A DNA stretch of 64,000 nt, from NCBI RefSeq assembly GCF_030056705.1, contig NZ_JASHIC010000002.1:124001-188000 (forward strand), given 5' to 3'. How positions within the stretch are numbered: the stretch's first letter is position 1; the number at the start of each line of letters is the position of its first letter. Under the pieces are notes generated by a model. That model did not search any database. It was not told the origin of the DNA and saw nothing but the letters and a program-made list of their open reading frames with translations. Made by a program: the position numbers and the translations under genes. This stretch comes from Flectobacillus longus. GTDB taxonomy: Bacteria > Bacteroidota > Bacteroidia > Cytophagales > Spirosomataceae. This document shows, in pieces, positions 46,806 to 56,550 of the stretch.

Positions 46806-47885
46806 TTATCTCCACTTTCCTAATTCTAGGGTAATAATTCCTTTTGAGGTTACTAATGACAATGTTTGGTCTTCTAAATCACCAATTATGACAATGTCAT
46901 TTTGTGCATTGTAGGATGTACTTTTTAAAATTCCTTTTATTTTTTCAAGGGTATTCAAGTTAATTTTCTTAGCGACTTTACCACAGCTACAAGGTTGATT
47001 TCGGCGAAGTTCATTGAGTAGTGACAATAGGTCGGCGGTATCTACTACACGATTAATTTTACCTGATTTCACGGCTTTTTCTACTGTACTAAGATAAAAA
47101 TCTCGATATGGTTCAAACTCAAATCTTAACACAGGATATTTTTGAACCAAAGTAGCTCCATTCTTGAAATATTGAATGTGGCCAGGGTCCATGAAGCCCA
47201 CAAAATTACCTCCCCAAGTAAGTCCATATTGTGCAGTAAGCGTATCTAGGGGCTTATAGCTGGAAAGCGTATTTGAGATTCGACGACCTCTGAAAATGGC
47301 GAAGTCTGCTGCCAAACCAAAATTGTGCATTGACACAGGCGAAGCGGTACGTTTACGAGATAAGTACTTACGTTGGTTAGCAATAGAACGTAAATCTGAA
47401 ATCACCTTAATACTGCTGTGCTTTTCGGCCATAATAGTTTTGATAGAATCACGTTTGGCTAGGAAAGTTGCACGGTCATTTTCGAGCATTCTTGTCCAAC
47501 GGTCGTACAAATATCGAGGAGTATAAATGAGTGCACCCAAATATGCCTGTTCAATCCATGTAGAGGTGATTCCAGATGTTCCCGCTATGTTAGGAATTTC
47601 CATGGGTTGATTAAGAGAATCAAGCTTGTAACCAGTCATTTTAATCTCTTGGCGCAGGCCTACAGTGGCTACATAAATAGCAGTGGGTTTGATATTGAGC
47701 TGTAAAAAAGTATCTGTTTCATAAAAAGGTTGTACCATGTCATAAATGGCTAAGGTACTTACTTTTTGAGTAGTATCGCATCCCAAATCTTGCCAAGTGG
47801 CATCTTCTACAGAATCTTTTAAAAAACTACAGGCAAGCAACGAAAGAGATAATAAGGGTAATAATAGTTTAAAGAATCTTAACAT
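46806..47885 (-). CDS. M15-family peptidase-like lipoprotein
   Basis: 359 residues from the ATG at 47885, chosen for the lipoprotein signal (LLPLLSLSLLAC). The M15 (VanY/D-Ala-D-Ala or L-Ala-D-Glu peptidase) motif appears as SMHNFGLAADFAIFRG and DPGHIQYF, with the zinc ligands His, Asp and His (HxxxxAxDF ... GHIQ). Probably cuts peptidoglycan cross-bridges at the cell envelope. A C-terminal extension with CSCGKVAKKI is unusual. Convergent with fmt across the structured spacer. Confidence 0.82.
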   Translation of the reverse strand: MLRFFKLLLPLLSLSLLACSFLKDSVEDATWQDLGCDTTQKVSTLAIYDMVQPFYETDTFLQLNIKPTAIYVATVGLRQEIKMTGYKLDSLNQPMEIPNIAGTSGITSTWIEQAYLGALIYTPRYLYDRWTRMLENDRATFLAKRDSIKTIMAEKHSSIKVISDLRSIANQRKYLSRKRTASPVSMHNFGLAADFAIFRGRRISNTLSSYKPLDTLTAQYGLTWGGNFVGFMDPGHIQYFKNGATLVQKYPVLRFEFEPYRDFYLSTVEKAVKSGKINRVVDTADLLSLLNELRRNQPCSCGKVAKKINLNTLEKIKGILKSTSYNAQNDIVIIGDLEDQTLSLVTSKGIITLELGKWR

Positions 47886-48102
47886 AAATGGAATATCGGG
47901 ATTATAATGGGCTTTCGGTTTTTTATGTGTATTAGGCAAAAATTAGCCATTTTGGGTGGCTGGATTGCGGAGGTATTACCTACTTGACTTCTACTTCCGA
48001 AATCCAACATCCGATATCCGAAATAAACAGTTTTATAATCCTTCGTACAAACCTAACCCCAATTCAACATTATTTCTTTTGCCAAATTAATTTAATTAAT
48101 AC

Positions 48103-48978
48103 CTAGGTTGATGATTTAGACTGAAATTTTTCTCGTTGTGCTACATAAAGACCCAAAATAACCAATGCCGTTCCTATGTAAGTATAAGTGGTAATAGGCT
48201 CGTCGAGGAGGACAGAGGCATATAAGAAACCAAAAATAGGGCATAAGAATAACCAAAGTGAAGCCTTGACTGCATCTGTTTTAAGCAAATATAACCAAAG
48301 CTGTACTGCTGCAATAGACACTGGAACAACCAACCAAAATACTGAGCTCCAGAAGCGTACTGTATAGTGATTGTTTTCCCAGTCTGTCATCAAAAATGTA
48401 ACTGGTAGAAGCATGACGCCTCCTATAAGTACTTGCCAACCATTGATTGTCAATAATGGTAAATCCCATTTTTGTTGCGAATAATAAATCGTACCTACTG
48501 AATAGGAAATCATACTAGTTGCCAAAATCAATAGTCCATCTACGCTTGCGTAGCTTTTTACTAATAAAGGATAAGTCGCAATAGCTACGCCAGCAATCCC
48601 TAAAATTAGTCCTGTCAGTTCTCCTTTTTTGATGGCTCGTTTCATCCAAATAGCTGAAATGACACTAATAATCAAAGGATTAGTGGCTGTAGAAAGCGAG
48701 CCGATACCAGCAGAGACTTTTTTCATGGCCAAGACAAAACAACCCAAATATAAGGTCACATTCAAAAAGCCGTAAATAGCCAGCTGTTTCCATTCTTTAC
48801 CTTGGGGGAGTCTAGATTTTTGGAAAATCAAGCTGGCGCACAGCATGATAAACCCCGCAATAAAGAATCGACAGTTACCTATTACGAATGGCTGGGCATC
48901 TAATAATCCAATTTTGGTCGCAGCCGATGCCGAAGCCCACAACATCGCAAAGAATAAGCCTGCAAGTATATTTTTCAT
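48103..48978 (-). CDS. EamA/DMT-family transporter
   Basis: 291 residues, about ten transmembrane helices in two EamA repeats (LAGLFFAMLWASASAATKIG at the N-terminus, GYFLYASVLLDEPITT-like loop in the second half). Inner membrane. DMT transporters move small metabolites such as amino acids or purines, often as exporters; the substrate cannot be told from sequence. It lies between the peptidase and def genes on the minus strand. Confidence 0.88.
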   Translation of the reverse strand: MKNILAGLFFAMLWASASAATKIGLLDAQPFVIGNCRFFIAGFIMLCASLIFQKSRLPQGKEWKQLAIYGFLNVTLYLGCFVLAMKKVSAGIGSLSTATNPLIISVISAIWMKRAIKKGELTGLILGIAGVAIATYPLLVKSYASVDGLLILATSMISYSVGTIYYSQQKWDLPLLTINGWQVLIGGVMLLPVTFLMTDWENNHYTVRFWSSVFWLVVPVSIAAVQLWLYLLKTDAVKASLWLFLCPIFGFLYASVLLDEPITTYTYIGTALVILGLYVAQREKFQSKSST

Positions 48979-48990
48979 GAGTAATTACAA

Positions 48991-49023
48991 AAAATCCCAA
49001 ATCCATATTACTAGATTTGGGAT
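48991..49023 (-). terminator. Terminator of def
   Basis: ATCCCAAATC and GATTTGGGAT form a stem; on the minus strand it is followed by TTTTTTG. Confidence 0.8.
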
Positions 49024-49028
49024 AGATG

Positions 49029-49604
49029 CTATTTGAATTTCATTTTATAGTCAACTTTTACCTTGCCTTTCGAAATGTCACTGAGCTTATTTTTAAGCAT
49101 ACGTTTTTTGACAGGACTAAGGTGATCGGTAAACAAAATACCATCGATATGGTCGTATTCGTGTTGGATAATACGAGCTGCTAGACCTTCATAAACTTCT
49201 GTGTGCTCGTTCCAATCGGTATCGTAATAATGAATTTTTACAAATTCTGGTCTGTAAACATCTGCACGAATACCTGGGATAGACAAACAACCTTCTTCAA
49301 AACCCCACTCATCGCCATCTTCTTCTAGGATTTCAGCATTGATGAATACTTTTTTGAAATCTACAACTGAAGGGTCTTTATCTCTTTCGTCAAGATCTTC
49401 ACCTTCATTGAATGGGCGACCATCTACGACAAACATACGGATACTCATACCAATTTGTGGTGCAGCCAAACCTACTCCAGAAGCTGCATACATGGTTTCG
49501 AACATATCTTCGGCCAATTGTTTAACATCAATCGAGCCTTTTTCTATATCGTCAGCTTCTTTTCTGAGAACGGGGTCGCCGTAAGGTATAATCGGATAAA
49601 TCAT
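49029..49604 (-). CDS. def: Peptide deformylase
   Basis: 191 residues. Removes the formyl group from new N-terminal Met. Seen: motif I GVGLAAPQIG, motif II EEGCLSIPG, and motif III QHEYDHIDG (HExxH metal site). An acidic insertion (RPFNEGEDLDERDKDPS) sits between motifs I and II. Cytosolic, ribosome-linked. Confidence 0.97.
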   Translation of the reverse strand: MIYPIIPYGDPVLRKEADDIEKGSIDVKQLAEDMFETMYAASGVGLAAPQIGMSIRMFVVDGRPFNEGEDLDERDKDPSVVDFKKVFINAEILEEDGDEWGFEEGCLSIPGIRADVYRPEFVKIHYYDTDWNEHTEVYEGLAARIIQHEYDHIDGILFTDHLSPVKKRMLKNKLSDISKGKVKVDYKMKFK

Positions 49605-49731
49605 TGTGCTAATTTGCTTTGTGTATAGGTCCTATCATGAGGACTATCTTTGTTATTTCAGAATTTGGATGCAAAGGTACGGAAAAAACCAGCTTTGAAC
49701 TACACTTCTTTGCAATCTACCTGAGCCAAAA

Positions 49732-51210
49732 TCAAGACTTTTGTTGAAAAGGTATCGCATGTTTTGTCAAAATATCCTTTTTGTGTTGCTTGACTTCCGA
49801 TTTGGCTTTGTGTCCCCAAATCCGCTCCTTTACTTTTTGATGCTCTTTTTCTATATCCATCAAGGGAAAAGGATAGGTTTTTCCGATTTCTATTTGATAT
49901 AAATGCTGTTCCATAGGGGTTAATTTCCAAGGCTCATGAATCAATGCTACGGGACAATTGGCAAGCTCTGGAACCCATTGTTTGATAAAAATCCCCTCAG
50001 GGTCATGATCTTGGGCTTGCTTGGTAGGGTTATAAATCCTGACGGTATTTACCCCTGTTACTCCAGCTTGCATTTGAATTTGTGGATAATGTATGCCCGG
50101 CTCAAAGTCTAGAAATTGTTGAGCCAAAAATAAGGCTGCTGGCTTCCAATGATAGGCAAGATTATGGGTCAAAAAGGAAACGAGCATAGCCCGCATCCGA
50201 AAATTGAGATAGCCAGTACTCACCAAACAGCGCATGCAAGCATCTACTAGCGGATAGCCTGTTTGTCCATTGCACCAAGCTTCAAAATGAGTATGATTAT
50301 CAGAAAAATACAAGTCGTCATAGCCACGATTGAGGTTTTCAGACTCAATGCGTTCATCTGATTCAAATTTTTGAATAAAATGACAATGCCAACGCAGTCT
50401 CGAACGGAAGTTTTCTAGCGATTTTTTAAGAAAAGGATATTTTTTACTTTGTTGTAAACTCTCCTGATACACTTGTTTTATGGAAAGGTTTCCCCAAGCA
50501 ATATAAGGAGATAGTCTGCTACAGGATTTGCGAGCTTCGAGTGGTTTTGAAATATGTTTTGAGTAAAATCTGCACCGCTCTTTCCAAAAACTCTGCATAT
50601 ATTTTTGAGCATAAGATTCGCCTCCAGGCTGCATAGGCTGCGCAGGAGAGTAATTGGGACAAATATCTTGAAAATTTGTGATTTCAAAACCTGATAAATC
50701 AATGTCTGAGAATGTAGCCTTTGACCAGTCAGGCATAGCTTGAGCTTCGTGCATAAAAGCATACCACGATTTCATCCAATCTTCTCGATGCTTCAGACCT
50801 CTTTTTACGCCATTACATTGATATTCGTGCCAAGTGACAGATTGAGTACTAAGATATTTTGCAAGGCTTTTATCTCTAGCAAATGTCAAAGAGATACCTG
50901 TTTCTTGGTAAGAGTATAACGAATGAATGGGATAGGAGGAAAGGCATTTTTGAAAAAATGGCAATACTTCCTCTCTTAAAATCCAAAGTTTGGCATTGGG
51001 GTTTATTTGAAAAAGTCTCTTCTGTAGATTAATCAATGACTCCCACACAAACTGCCAATGACGTGGACTATAATGTACATCTTGGATTAGACTTGGTTCG
51101 AAGATATACAAAAGTAATAGCGGTCGTCCATCTTCAATAGCTTTTTGCAAAGGCTGATGGTCGAGCAAACGTAAATCTCTTTTGAACCAGATAACCGAGA
51201 TAGATGACAT
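49732..51210 (-). CDS. Cryptochrome/photolyase-family protein
   Basis: 492 residues from the ATG at 51210, where family similarity starts ([19 protein letters not shown]); a longer frame to 51342 exists. FAD-binding motifs appear as [24 protein letters not shown] and [22 protein letters not shown], with [20 protein letters not shown]. The N-terminal antenna domain is present. It uses blue light to repair pyrimidine dimers or acts as a photosensor; the class cannot be fixed by eye. Upstream of the divergent TatD gene. Confidence 0.85.
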   Translation of the reverse strand: MSSISVIWFKRDLRLLDHQPLQKAIEDGRPLLLLYIFEPSLIQDVHYSPRHWQFVWESLINLQKRLFQINPNAKLWILREEVLPFFQKCLSSYPIHSLYSYQETGISLTFARDKSLAKYLSTQSVTWHEYQCNGVKRGLKHREDWMKSWYAFMHEAQAMPDWSKATFSDIDLSGFEITNFQDICPNYSPAQPMQPGGESYAQKYMQSFWKERCRFYSKHISKPLEARKSCSRLSPYIAWGNLSIKQVYQESLQQSKKYPFLKKSLENFRSRLRWHCHFIQKFESDERIESENLNRGYDDLYFSDNHTHFEAWCNGQTGYPLVDACMRCLVSTGYLNFRMRAMLVSFLTHNLAYHWKPAALFLAQQFLDFEPGIHYPQIQMQAGVTGVNTVRIYNPTKQAQDHDPEGIFIKQWVPELANCPVALIHEPWKLTPMEQHLYQIEIGKTYPFPLMDIEKEHQKVKERIWGHKAKSEVKQHKKDILTKHAIPFQQKS

Positions 51211-51344
51211 GCTAAATAATGTTTCGTTTTTCACATTGACGAGTGAGTGATAAGCAGATGGCATATCTCCCAATGCGGTGACCCATCTATGATAAATCAA
51301 TTTGTGGAAGAATTGTTTTAATTTCGAAGTGTAAAACCACAAGG

Positions 51345-51418
51345 AATTGCGTCTTTACAGATGTATTTATTGGAAAAATCACTCAATCACCAATCGCTCA
51401 TTCACTCAATAAAAACAT
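51345..51418 (-). repeat. Dispersed intergenic repeat, short copy (D)
   Basis: On the minus strand: GAGTGAATGAGCGATTGGTG, GATTGAGTGATTTTTCCAAT, then GTAAAGACGCAATTCC. It matches the GAGTGATT and GTAGAGACGCAATT parts of the copies at 41.1 and 57.6 kb but lacks the terminator half. Confidence 0.5.
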
Positions 51419-52094
51419 GTATCTCAATATCCACACTCACCATATCGAAGCAGACGAAGCTATTATTCAGGTAGAAAACCTGATTATAGATTCGGAGATT
51501 TCTGATGAGATTTGGATAAAACCAATAGAAAACTCTTTACCTAATCAGTTTTTTTCGGCAGGGTTACATCCTTGGTATTTGAAAGAAGGTCAATTAGAAG
51601 CTGATTTGACTTTGTTAAAAAAGATTTTAGCTCATCCGAAGGTCTTGTTTTTAGGAGAATGTGGTTTAGATAAAATCTGTCAAACAGATTGGACTTTTCA
51701 AATAAATGTCTTTAAAACACAAATCCAAATCGCAGAAGAATTCAAGAAGCCTATGGTGATTCATTGTGTGCGAGCTTTTTCGGAAATCATCCAAATTAAA
51801 AAATTGTTACGTCCTAGACTCCCTTGGCTGATTCATGGTTTTAATAATAATGAGCAAATTTTGAAACAACTTATTCAGCATCAATTATATATCTCGTTAG
51901 GGTCGGCGCTTTTACAAGACAAATCCAATGCTAGCCGTTTAATCACATCTATCCCAATTAAGCAGTTATTTCTTGAGACAGACGATAAGAATTGCACAAT
52001 ATCAAGTATCTTTGTGGCTGCTTCTAAGCAATTAGAGGTTGATGTTGAATATTTACAAGAAAAAATATACTCTAATTTTAAACAAATAGTCTAA
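51417..52094 (+). CDS. TatD-family metal-dependent hydrolase (short form)
   Basis: 225 residues, shorter than the usual 260. Metal motifs: NIHTHHIEAD (N-terminal HxH), GECGLDKICQTD (Glu ligand), VIHCVRAFSEI (His), HGFNN (His) and LETDDKN (Asp). TatD proteins are DNases or related hydrolases with a two-metal centre. Cytosolic. It is the first gene of a plus-strand run including ppa. Confidence 0.88.
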   Translation: MYLNIHTHHIEADEAIIQVENLIIDSEISDEIWIKPIENSLPNQFFSAGLHPWYLKEGQLEADLTLLKKILAHPKVLFLGECGLDKICQTDWTFQINVFKTQIQIAEEFKKPMVIHCVRAFSEIIQIKKLLRPRLPWLIHGFNNNEQILKQLIQHQLYISLGSALLQDKSNASRLITSIPIKQLFLETDDKNCTISSIFVAASKQLEVDVEYLQEKIYSNFKQIV

Positions 52095-52207
52095 CATCAA
52101 GGCTATCAATCAGTAATCAGCCGAGGAATACCCTCGCCCTCTATCCTTGATGAAAGACCGTGAGTAATCTCACCAACAACCCGCAGTGGAGACTGCAATT
52201 ATTACTT

Positions 52208-52822
52208 ATGCAACGTAATTTTTATAAAGCCCATCCTTGGCATGGTATCCAAATCGGAAAGGATATGCCGAAAATTGTTAACTCATTTATCGAAATCGTA
52301 TCTACAGATACCGTAAAATACGAAATCGACAAGGAAACAGGGTATTTGAAAATCGACCGTCCTCAAAAATTCTCTAACATTGTACCTGCTTTGTACGGCT
52401 TTGTGCCTCAAACATACTGTGGTGAATTGACGGCTGAATTGGCTCGTAGCGCATCGGGTAAAGAAATCGAAAAAGGAGATGGTGACCCTCTTGATATTTT
52501 GGTTCTTTCTGAACGTGCTATCACGCATGGTGACATCATTTGCGAAGCTATCCCTATCGGTGGTATTCGTATGATTGACAAAGGTGAAGCTGATGACAAA
52601 ATCATTGCTGTATTGAAAGATGACTCAATGTACGGTAAATGGAAAGACATCAAAGATTGTCCAAAAAGTATCATCGACCGTTTGGTTCACTACTTCTTGA
52701 CTTACAAAAATATCCCAGGTGAAGAAAAAGTAGCTGTAGATATCGACGATGTTTATGGTAGCGAAGTAGCTCACCAAGTAATCTTGAAATCTCGTGAAGA
52801 TTACCGTAACATGTTCGGGTGA
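52208..52822 (+). CDS. ppa: Inorganic pyrophosphatase
   Basis: 204 residues from the ATG at 52208 (a GTG at 52160 adds 16 residues without family match). Hydrolyses PPi, driving biosynthesis. Seen: the family I signature GDGDPLDILVLSE (metal-binding Asp), with EIDKETGYLKIDRP and IPIGGIRMIDKGEADDKIIAVLKDD. The frame ends in TGA at 52820, and a further open frame continues in the same phase to 53008 (next entry). Confidence 0.93.
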   Translation: MQRNFYKAHPWHGIQIGKDMPKIVNSFIEIVSTDTVKYEIDKETGYLKIDRPQKFSNIVPALYGFVPQTYCGELTAELARSASGKEIEKGDGDPLDILVLSERAITHGDIICEAIPIGGIRMIDKGEADDKIIAVLKDDSMYGKWKDIKDCPKSIIDRLVHYFLTYKNIPGEEKVAVDIDDVYGSEVAHQVILKSREDYRNMFG

Positions 52823-53008
52823 AGCTTAGAGCTTGTAACAATTGCTGAGTTCGAAACACTTGGTTCGGCCGAAGATATTCAATCACGCTTGTCGTTGGCG
52901 GGTATCAAAGCGGAGGTTTCGAAAGATGCTCAGTTTGAGTTACAGGTGCTTGAAAAAGACGTTAATAGCGCATCGAAATTAATTGAGTACTTTATGTCTC
53001 AAAACTAA
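52823..53008 (+). CDS. DUF2007-like frame immediately after the ppa stop codon, no obvious start
   Basis: The 61 codons directly after the ppa TGA, in the same phase, read SLELVTIAEFETLGSAEDIQ through IKAEVSKDAQFELQVLEK to FMSQN. This resembles the small DUF2007 (putative signal-transducing) family. No ATG, GTG or TTG lies in frame before the conserved part. It may be translated by TGA readthrough from ppa, start at an unusual codon (ATT at about residue 7), or be a decaying gene after a nonsense mutation. The DUF2007 call is by pattern only. Confidence 0.55.
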   Translation, partial: SLELVTIAEFETLGSAEDIQSRLSLAGIKAEVSKDAQFELQVLEKDVNSASKLIEYFMSQN

Positions 53009-53014
53009 TATGCC

Positions 53015-53050
53015 AAAAGCTCAAGCAATCCTGTTGCTTGGGCTTTTATT
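53015..53050 (+). terminator. Terminator after the ppa/DUF2007 frame
   Basis: AAAGC-TCAAGCAA-TCCTG-TTGCTTGGGCTTTT, then T-rich. It closes both reading frames. Confidence 0.75.
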
Positions 53051-53184
53051 TTTATATTTTACCTACACCTTTTATCCCTGTCTTTTTCCACACAACACAA
53101 ATTGCTAGAGATACCTTGGCTCTATTTTATTTTTGAATCTTTGAAACTGCAATTAGTCATTTACTCATTACTTCAAACAAAACA

Positions 53185-53214
53185 TTTGAACAATGCGTAT
53201 AAAAATTAACTTTG
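53185..53214 (+). promoter_or_regulatory. Promoter of sppA
   Basis: -33 TTTG (53185-53188), 18-base spacer, -7 TAACTTTG (53207-53214). The leader to the ATG at 53354 is about 135 bases. The rest of the spacer shows nothing else. Confidence 0.65.
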
Positions 53215-53353
53215 TAGTTTGAGTAAAAATAAAACTTTCAGATAATTTTTAATTGCCTTGCTCTGAAGTTGACTACTAATACACAAAACCAAAACGTAAA
53301 ACACATTTTAAAAGAACTACTTGTAAGGTATTTCTTTAACATCTTTTAAAAGT

Positions 53354-55129
53354 ATGCTAGGATTCCTCAAAAATGTATTTGCGACCATTGTTGGTCTTTT
53401 TCTCTTCTTCCTTTTTGGCTTTTTTATTTTAATAGGCATCGCAGCGGCTATTGGCGGTAGCGAAGACAAAACAGCCTTGAAAGAAAATACGGTCTTAAAA
53501 TTAGACCTTAATCATCCTATCGTCGAAAATGTAGCAGAAGACGAAAATCCTTTGAAAAACTTAGGTGGTCCTTTTGCCGATAATAGCGATGAAGTTGGTT
53601 TGGTGCAAATTCGTGAAGCACTCAAACGTGCGGCTGTCGATACACATATCAAGGGTATTTCGCTTCAGGCGCATTATCCAATAGCTGGTTATGCACAGTT
53701 ACAAGAAATCAGAGATGCTTTGCTGGCTTTCAAAAAGTCAGGGAAGTTTATCTATGCTTACGGGGAGTCTTTTACTGAAAAAGGCTATTACCTTACTTCG
53801 GTAGCAGATAAGATATTTTTAAACCCAGCAGGTGGTTTAGATTTTAATGGAATTAGTGCAGAGATTTCGTTCTTTAAAGGTACGCTCGATAAACTGGATA
53901 TAAAGCCAGTGGTATTTCGTGTAGGACAATTTAAGTCAGCGGTAGAACCATTCATTCGTGAAAATATGAGTGAAGAAAACCGTGCTCAATACAACGAATT
54001 GCTAGGTTCAATCAATAACCAAATCATGTCTCAAATTGCTACTTCGAGAGGAATTAGTGCGGAGGCATTGAAAAAAGTAGCTGATGAACTAACGGCTTAC
54101 GAACCAAAAGGCGCATTACAGTCTAAATTAGTGACTAATGTTGGATATTTAGATGAATTTGAAACAGCCTTGAAAAAGAAATTGAATATCGATGCCGACG
54201 ACAAATTGACTTATGTTGGTTTAGGTAAATTCATGAAAGCTGAATCTGCTATTCCTTTCAATGATTCTGACAACCGTATTGCCGTAATTGTATCAGAAGG
54301 TACTATCGAAGGAGCTAAAGCAAGTTCGGGTAATATCGGTTCTGATGATTTTGTTGCCGAATTACGCAAAGCTCGTGACGACAAAAAAGTAAAAGCGATT
54401 GTATTGCGTATCGATAGCCCAGGTGGTTCATCATTGGCTTCGGATGTAATGTGGCATGAAGTACAATTAGCCAAAAAGGTAAAACCTGTGGTGGCATCTA
54501 TGGGTGATTATGCTGCTTCTGGTGGATACTACATGGCTATGGGAGCAGATACCATTGTAGCATTACCAACGACTATTACTGGTTCAATTGGTATTTTTGC
54601 ACAGTTCTTTAATTTTGAAAATTTCTTCAAAAATAAATTGGGTATTACTCACGACCGTGTGAATACCAATGCTCATTCAGATTTTCCAACAGTAACAAGG
54701 GAATTAACTGATTTTGAGAAAAACTGGTTCCAAGCTCGTGTAAATGCTGGTTATGAAACCTTTACTTCGAAAGCGGCACAAGGTCGTCACATGAATATCG
54801 ACAAATTGAAATCTTTGGCAGGAGGTCGTGTTTGGACAGGTGAGCAGGCGAAGGCAAATGGTTTGGTCGATGTTCTAGGAGACTTGAACAAGGCAATTGA
54901 AATAGCTGCAAAAATGGCTAAGGTAAAAACTGATGACTATAAAGTAAGATATTATCCAACACCAAAATCATTCTTCGAAGAACTTATGGATAAGAAAGAA
55001 GATGAAATGGAAGCTAAATTCTTGAAAGCACAATTTGGTGAAATGGCATCTTATGTAAAACAGGTTCAGAAAGTTAAGACACAAGAAGGCTATTTGGCTT
55101 TGATGCCTTTTGCGATTGAATTCAAATAG
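53354..55129 (+). CDS. sppA: Signal peptide peptidase SppA (67K type)
   Basis: 591 residues. Degrades signal peptides left in the membrane after secretion. An N-terminal membrane helix (FATIVGLFLFFLFGFFILIG) is followed by tandem protease domains; the catalytic Lys in VGQFKSAVEPF (Lys194) and Ser in GDYAASGGYYMAMGAD (Ser389) match the E. coli Ser/Lys dyad in order and spacing. Active as a periplasm-facing oligomer. Confidence 0.94.
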   Translation: MLGFLKNVFATIVGLFLFFLFGFFILIGIAAAIGGSEDKTALKENTVLKLDLNHPIVENVAEDENPLKNLGGPFADNSDEVGLVQIREALKRAAVDTHIKGISLQAHYPIAGYAQLQEIRDALLAFKKSGKFIYAYGESFTEKGYYLTSVADKIFLNPAGGLDFNGISAEISFFKGTLDKLDIKPVVFRVGQFKSAVEPFIRENMSEENRAQYNELLGSINNQIMSQIATSRGISAEALKKVADELTAYEPKGALQSKLVTNVGYLDEFETALKKKLNIDADDKLTYVGLGKFMKAESAIPFNDSDNRIAVIVSEGTIEGAKASSGNIGSDDFVAELRKARDDKKVKAIVLRIDSPGGSSLASDVMWHEVQLAKKVKPVVASMGDYAASGGYYMAMGADTIVALPTTITGSIGIFAQFFNFENFFKNKLGITHDRVNTNAHSDFPTVTRELTDFEKNWFQARVNAGYETFTSKAAQGRHMNIDKLKSLAGGRVWTGEQAKANGLVDVLGDLNKAIEIAAKMAKVKTDDYKVRYYPTPKSFFEELMDKKEDEMEAKFLKAQFGEMASYVKQVQKVKTQEGYLALMPFAIEFK

Positions 55130-55250
55130 TTATTTTGCTAAATATGCTACACAAAAGGGCTTCTCGTTTGGTGGAACGGGAAGTCCTTTTTAATTTTGGT
55201 ATTGTGTAACACGATTGCGATGTGTCGCAGCGTATCAATTTGCAAACAAT

Positions 55251-56291
55251 ATGGATATGATTAGAAATAACTGGACAAGAGAAGAGATTGAAGAAATCTA
55301 TAACCTTCCTTTTTTAGACTTAGTATATCGTGCAGCTACTGTACACCGTCAACACCATGACCCACAAGAAGTACAAGTAAGTACATTGTTGTCAATCAAA
55401 ACTGGTGGTTGTCCAGAAGATTGTTCTTACTGCTCGCAAGCGGCTCGCTACCACACGAACGTAAAAGTTCAGAAATTGATGGAAGTTGAGGAGGTTATGG
55501 CTGCTGCTGAACGTGCACAAGATGCAGGTAGTTCTCGCTTCTGTATGGGTGCTGCTTGGCGTGAGGTTCGTGACAACCGTGATTTCGACAAAGTGTTAGA
55601 AATGGTGAAAGGCGTAAATGCTTTGGGTATGGAAGTATGCTGTACCTTGGGTATGTTGTCAGAAGAACAAGCTCAAAAGTTGAAAGATGCAGGCTTGTAC
55701 GCATACAACCACAATGTAGATACTTCAGAAGAACATTATGATGATATTATTTCTACTAGAACTTACGACGATCGTTTGAATACGCTAGAAAACGTGCGTA
55801 AAGCAAATCTTTCTGTTTGTTCGGGTGGTATCATTGGTTTAGGCGAATCGTCAAAAGACCGTGTTGGTATGCTTCAAACCTTGGCTAACTTACCAAAACA
55901 TCCAGATTCAGTACCTATCAACAACCTTGTACCAGTAGCAGGTACACCACTCGAAGGACAAGACCCTGCTTCGGTTTGGGATATGGTTCGTACAATTGCT
56001 ACGGCTCGTATTATCATGCCAAAATCAATGGTTCGTTTGTCGGCTGGCCGTTTGGAGCTTTCTTACGAAGGACAAGCATTTTGCTTCATGGCAGGTGCTA
56101 ACTCAGTATTCTCAGGAGATGTGTTGTTGACAACGCCAAACCCTAATGTGAATTCAGATAAAGAGTTATTCCAAATCTTGAATATCAAGCCTCGTAAGGC
56201 GTTCAAAGATGAGAGTAAAGCACCAGTTGAATTCCAAGTAACCCCAACAGCAGGAAAAGCTTTGGGTATTGAAGAAGTTGTAATTTCTTAA
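55251..56291 (+). CDS. bioB: Biotin synthase
   Basis: 346 residues from the ATG at 55251 (second Met in a longer frame from 55215). Radical SAM enzyme inserting sulphur into dethiobiotin. The cluster motif is CPEDCSYC ([16 protein letters not shown]), with [21 protein letters not shown] and [10 protein letters not shown]. The Arg of the [2Fe-2S] site region [11 protein letters not shown] is present. No other bio genes are nearby. Confidence 0.97.
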   Translation: MDMIRNNWTREEIEEIYNLPFLDLVYRAATVHRQHHDPQEVQVSTLLSIKTGGCPEDCSYCSQAARYHTNVKVQKLMEVEEVMAAAERAQDAGSSRFCMGAAWREVRDNRDFDKVLEMVKGVNALGMEVCCTLGMLSEEQAQKLKDAGLYAYNHNVDTSEEHYDDIISTRTYDDRLNTLENVRKANLSVCSGGIIGLGESSKDRVGMLQTLANLPKHPDSVPINNLVPVAGTPLEGQDPASVWDMVRTIATARIIMPKSMVRLSAGRLELSYEGQAFCFMAGANSVFSGDVLLTTPNPNVNSDKELFQILNIKPRKAFKDESKAPVEFQVTPTAGKALGIEEVVIS

Positions 56292-56550
56292 TATTGATAA
56301 TGGGTAAAAAAAGCTTCAAAGTAGTCTTTTTCTATGATGAAACCCCTATTTACCCAAAATTAAGATTGACATAAACACAGTAATGAATAGGACTTTTTAA
56401 GGAAAGTCCTATTTTTTTTGCCGTTTAATCAACTATCTATGTATTTGTGAGTGACTCCAAAGTTATATAGTTGTCTACATAAAAAATTTCCGTTTACTAT
56501 AATGCTGTGATTATTCAGCAATCTCATTAAAAAAAAACAATTCAATCATC

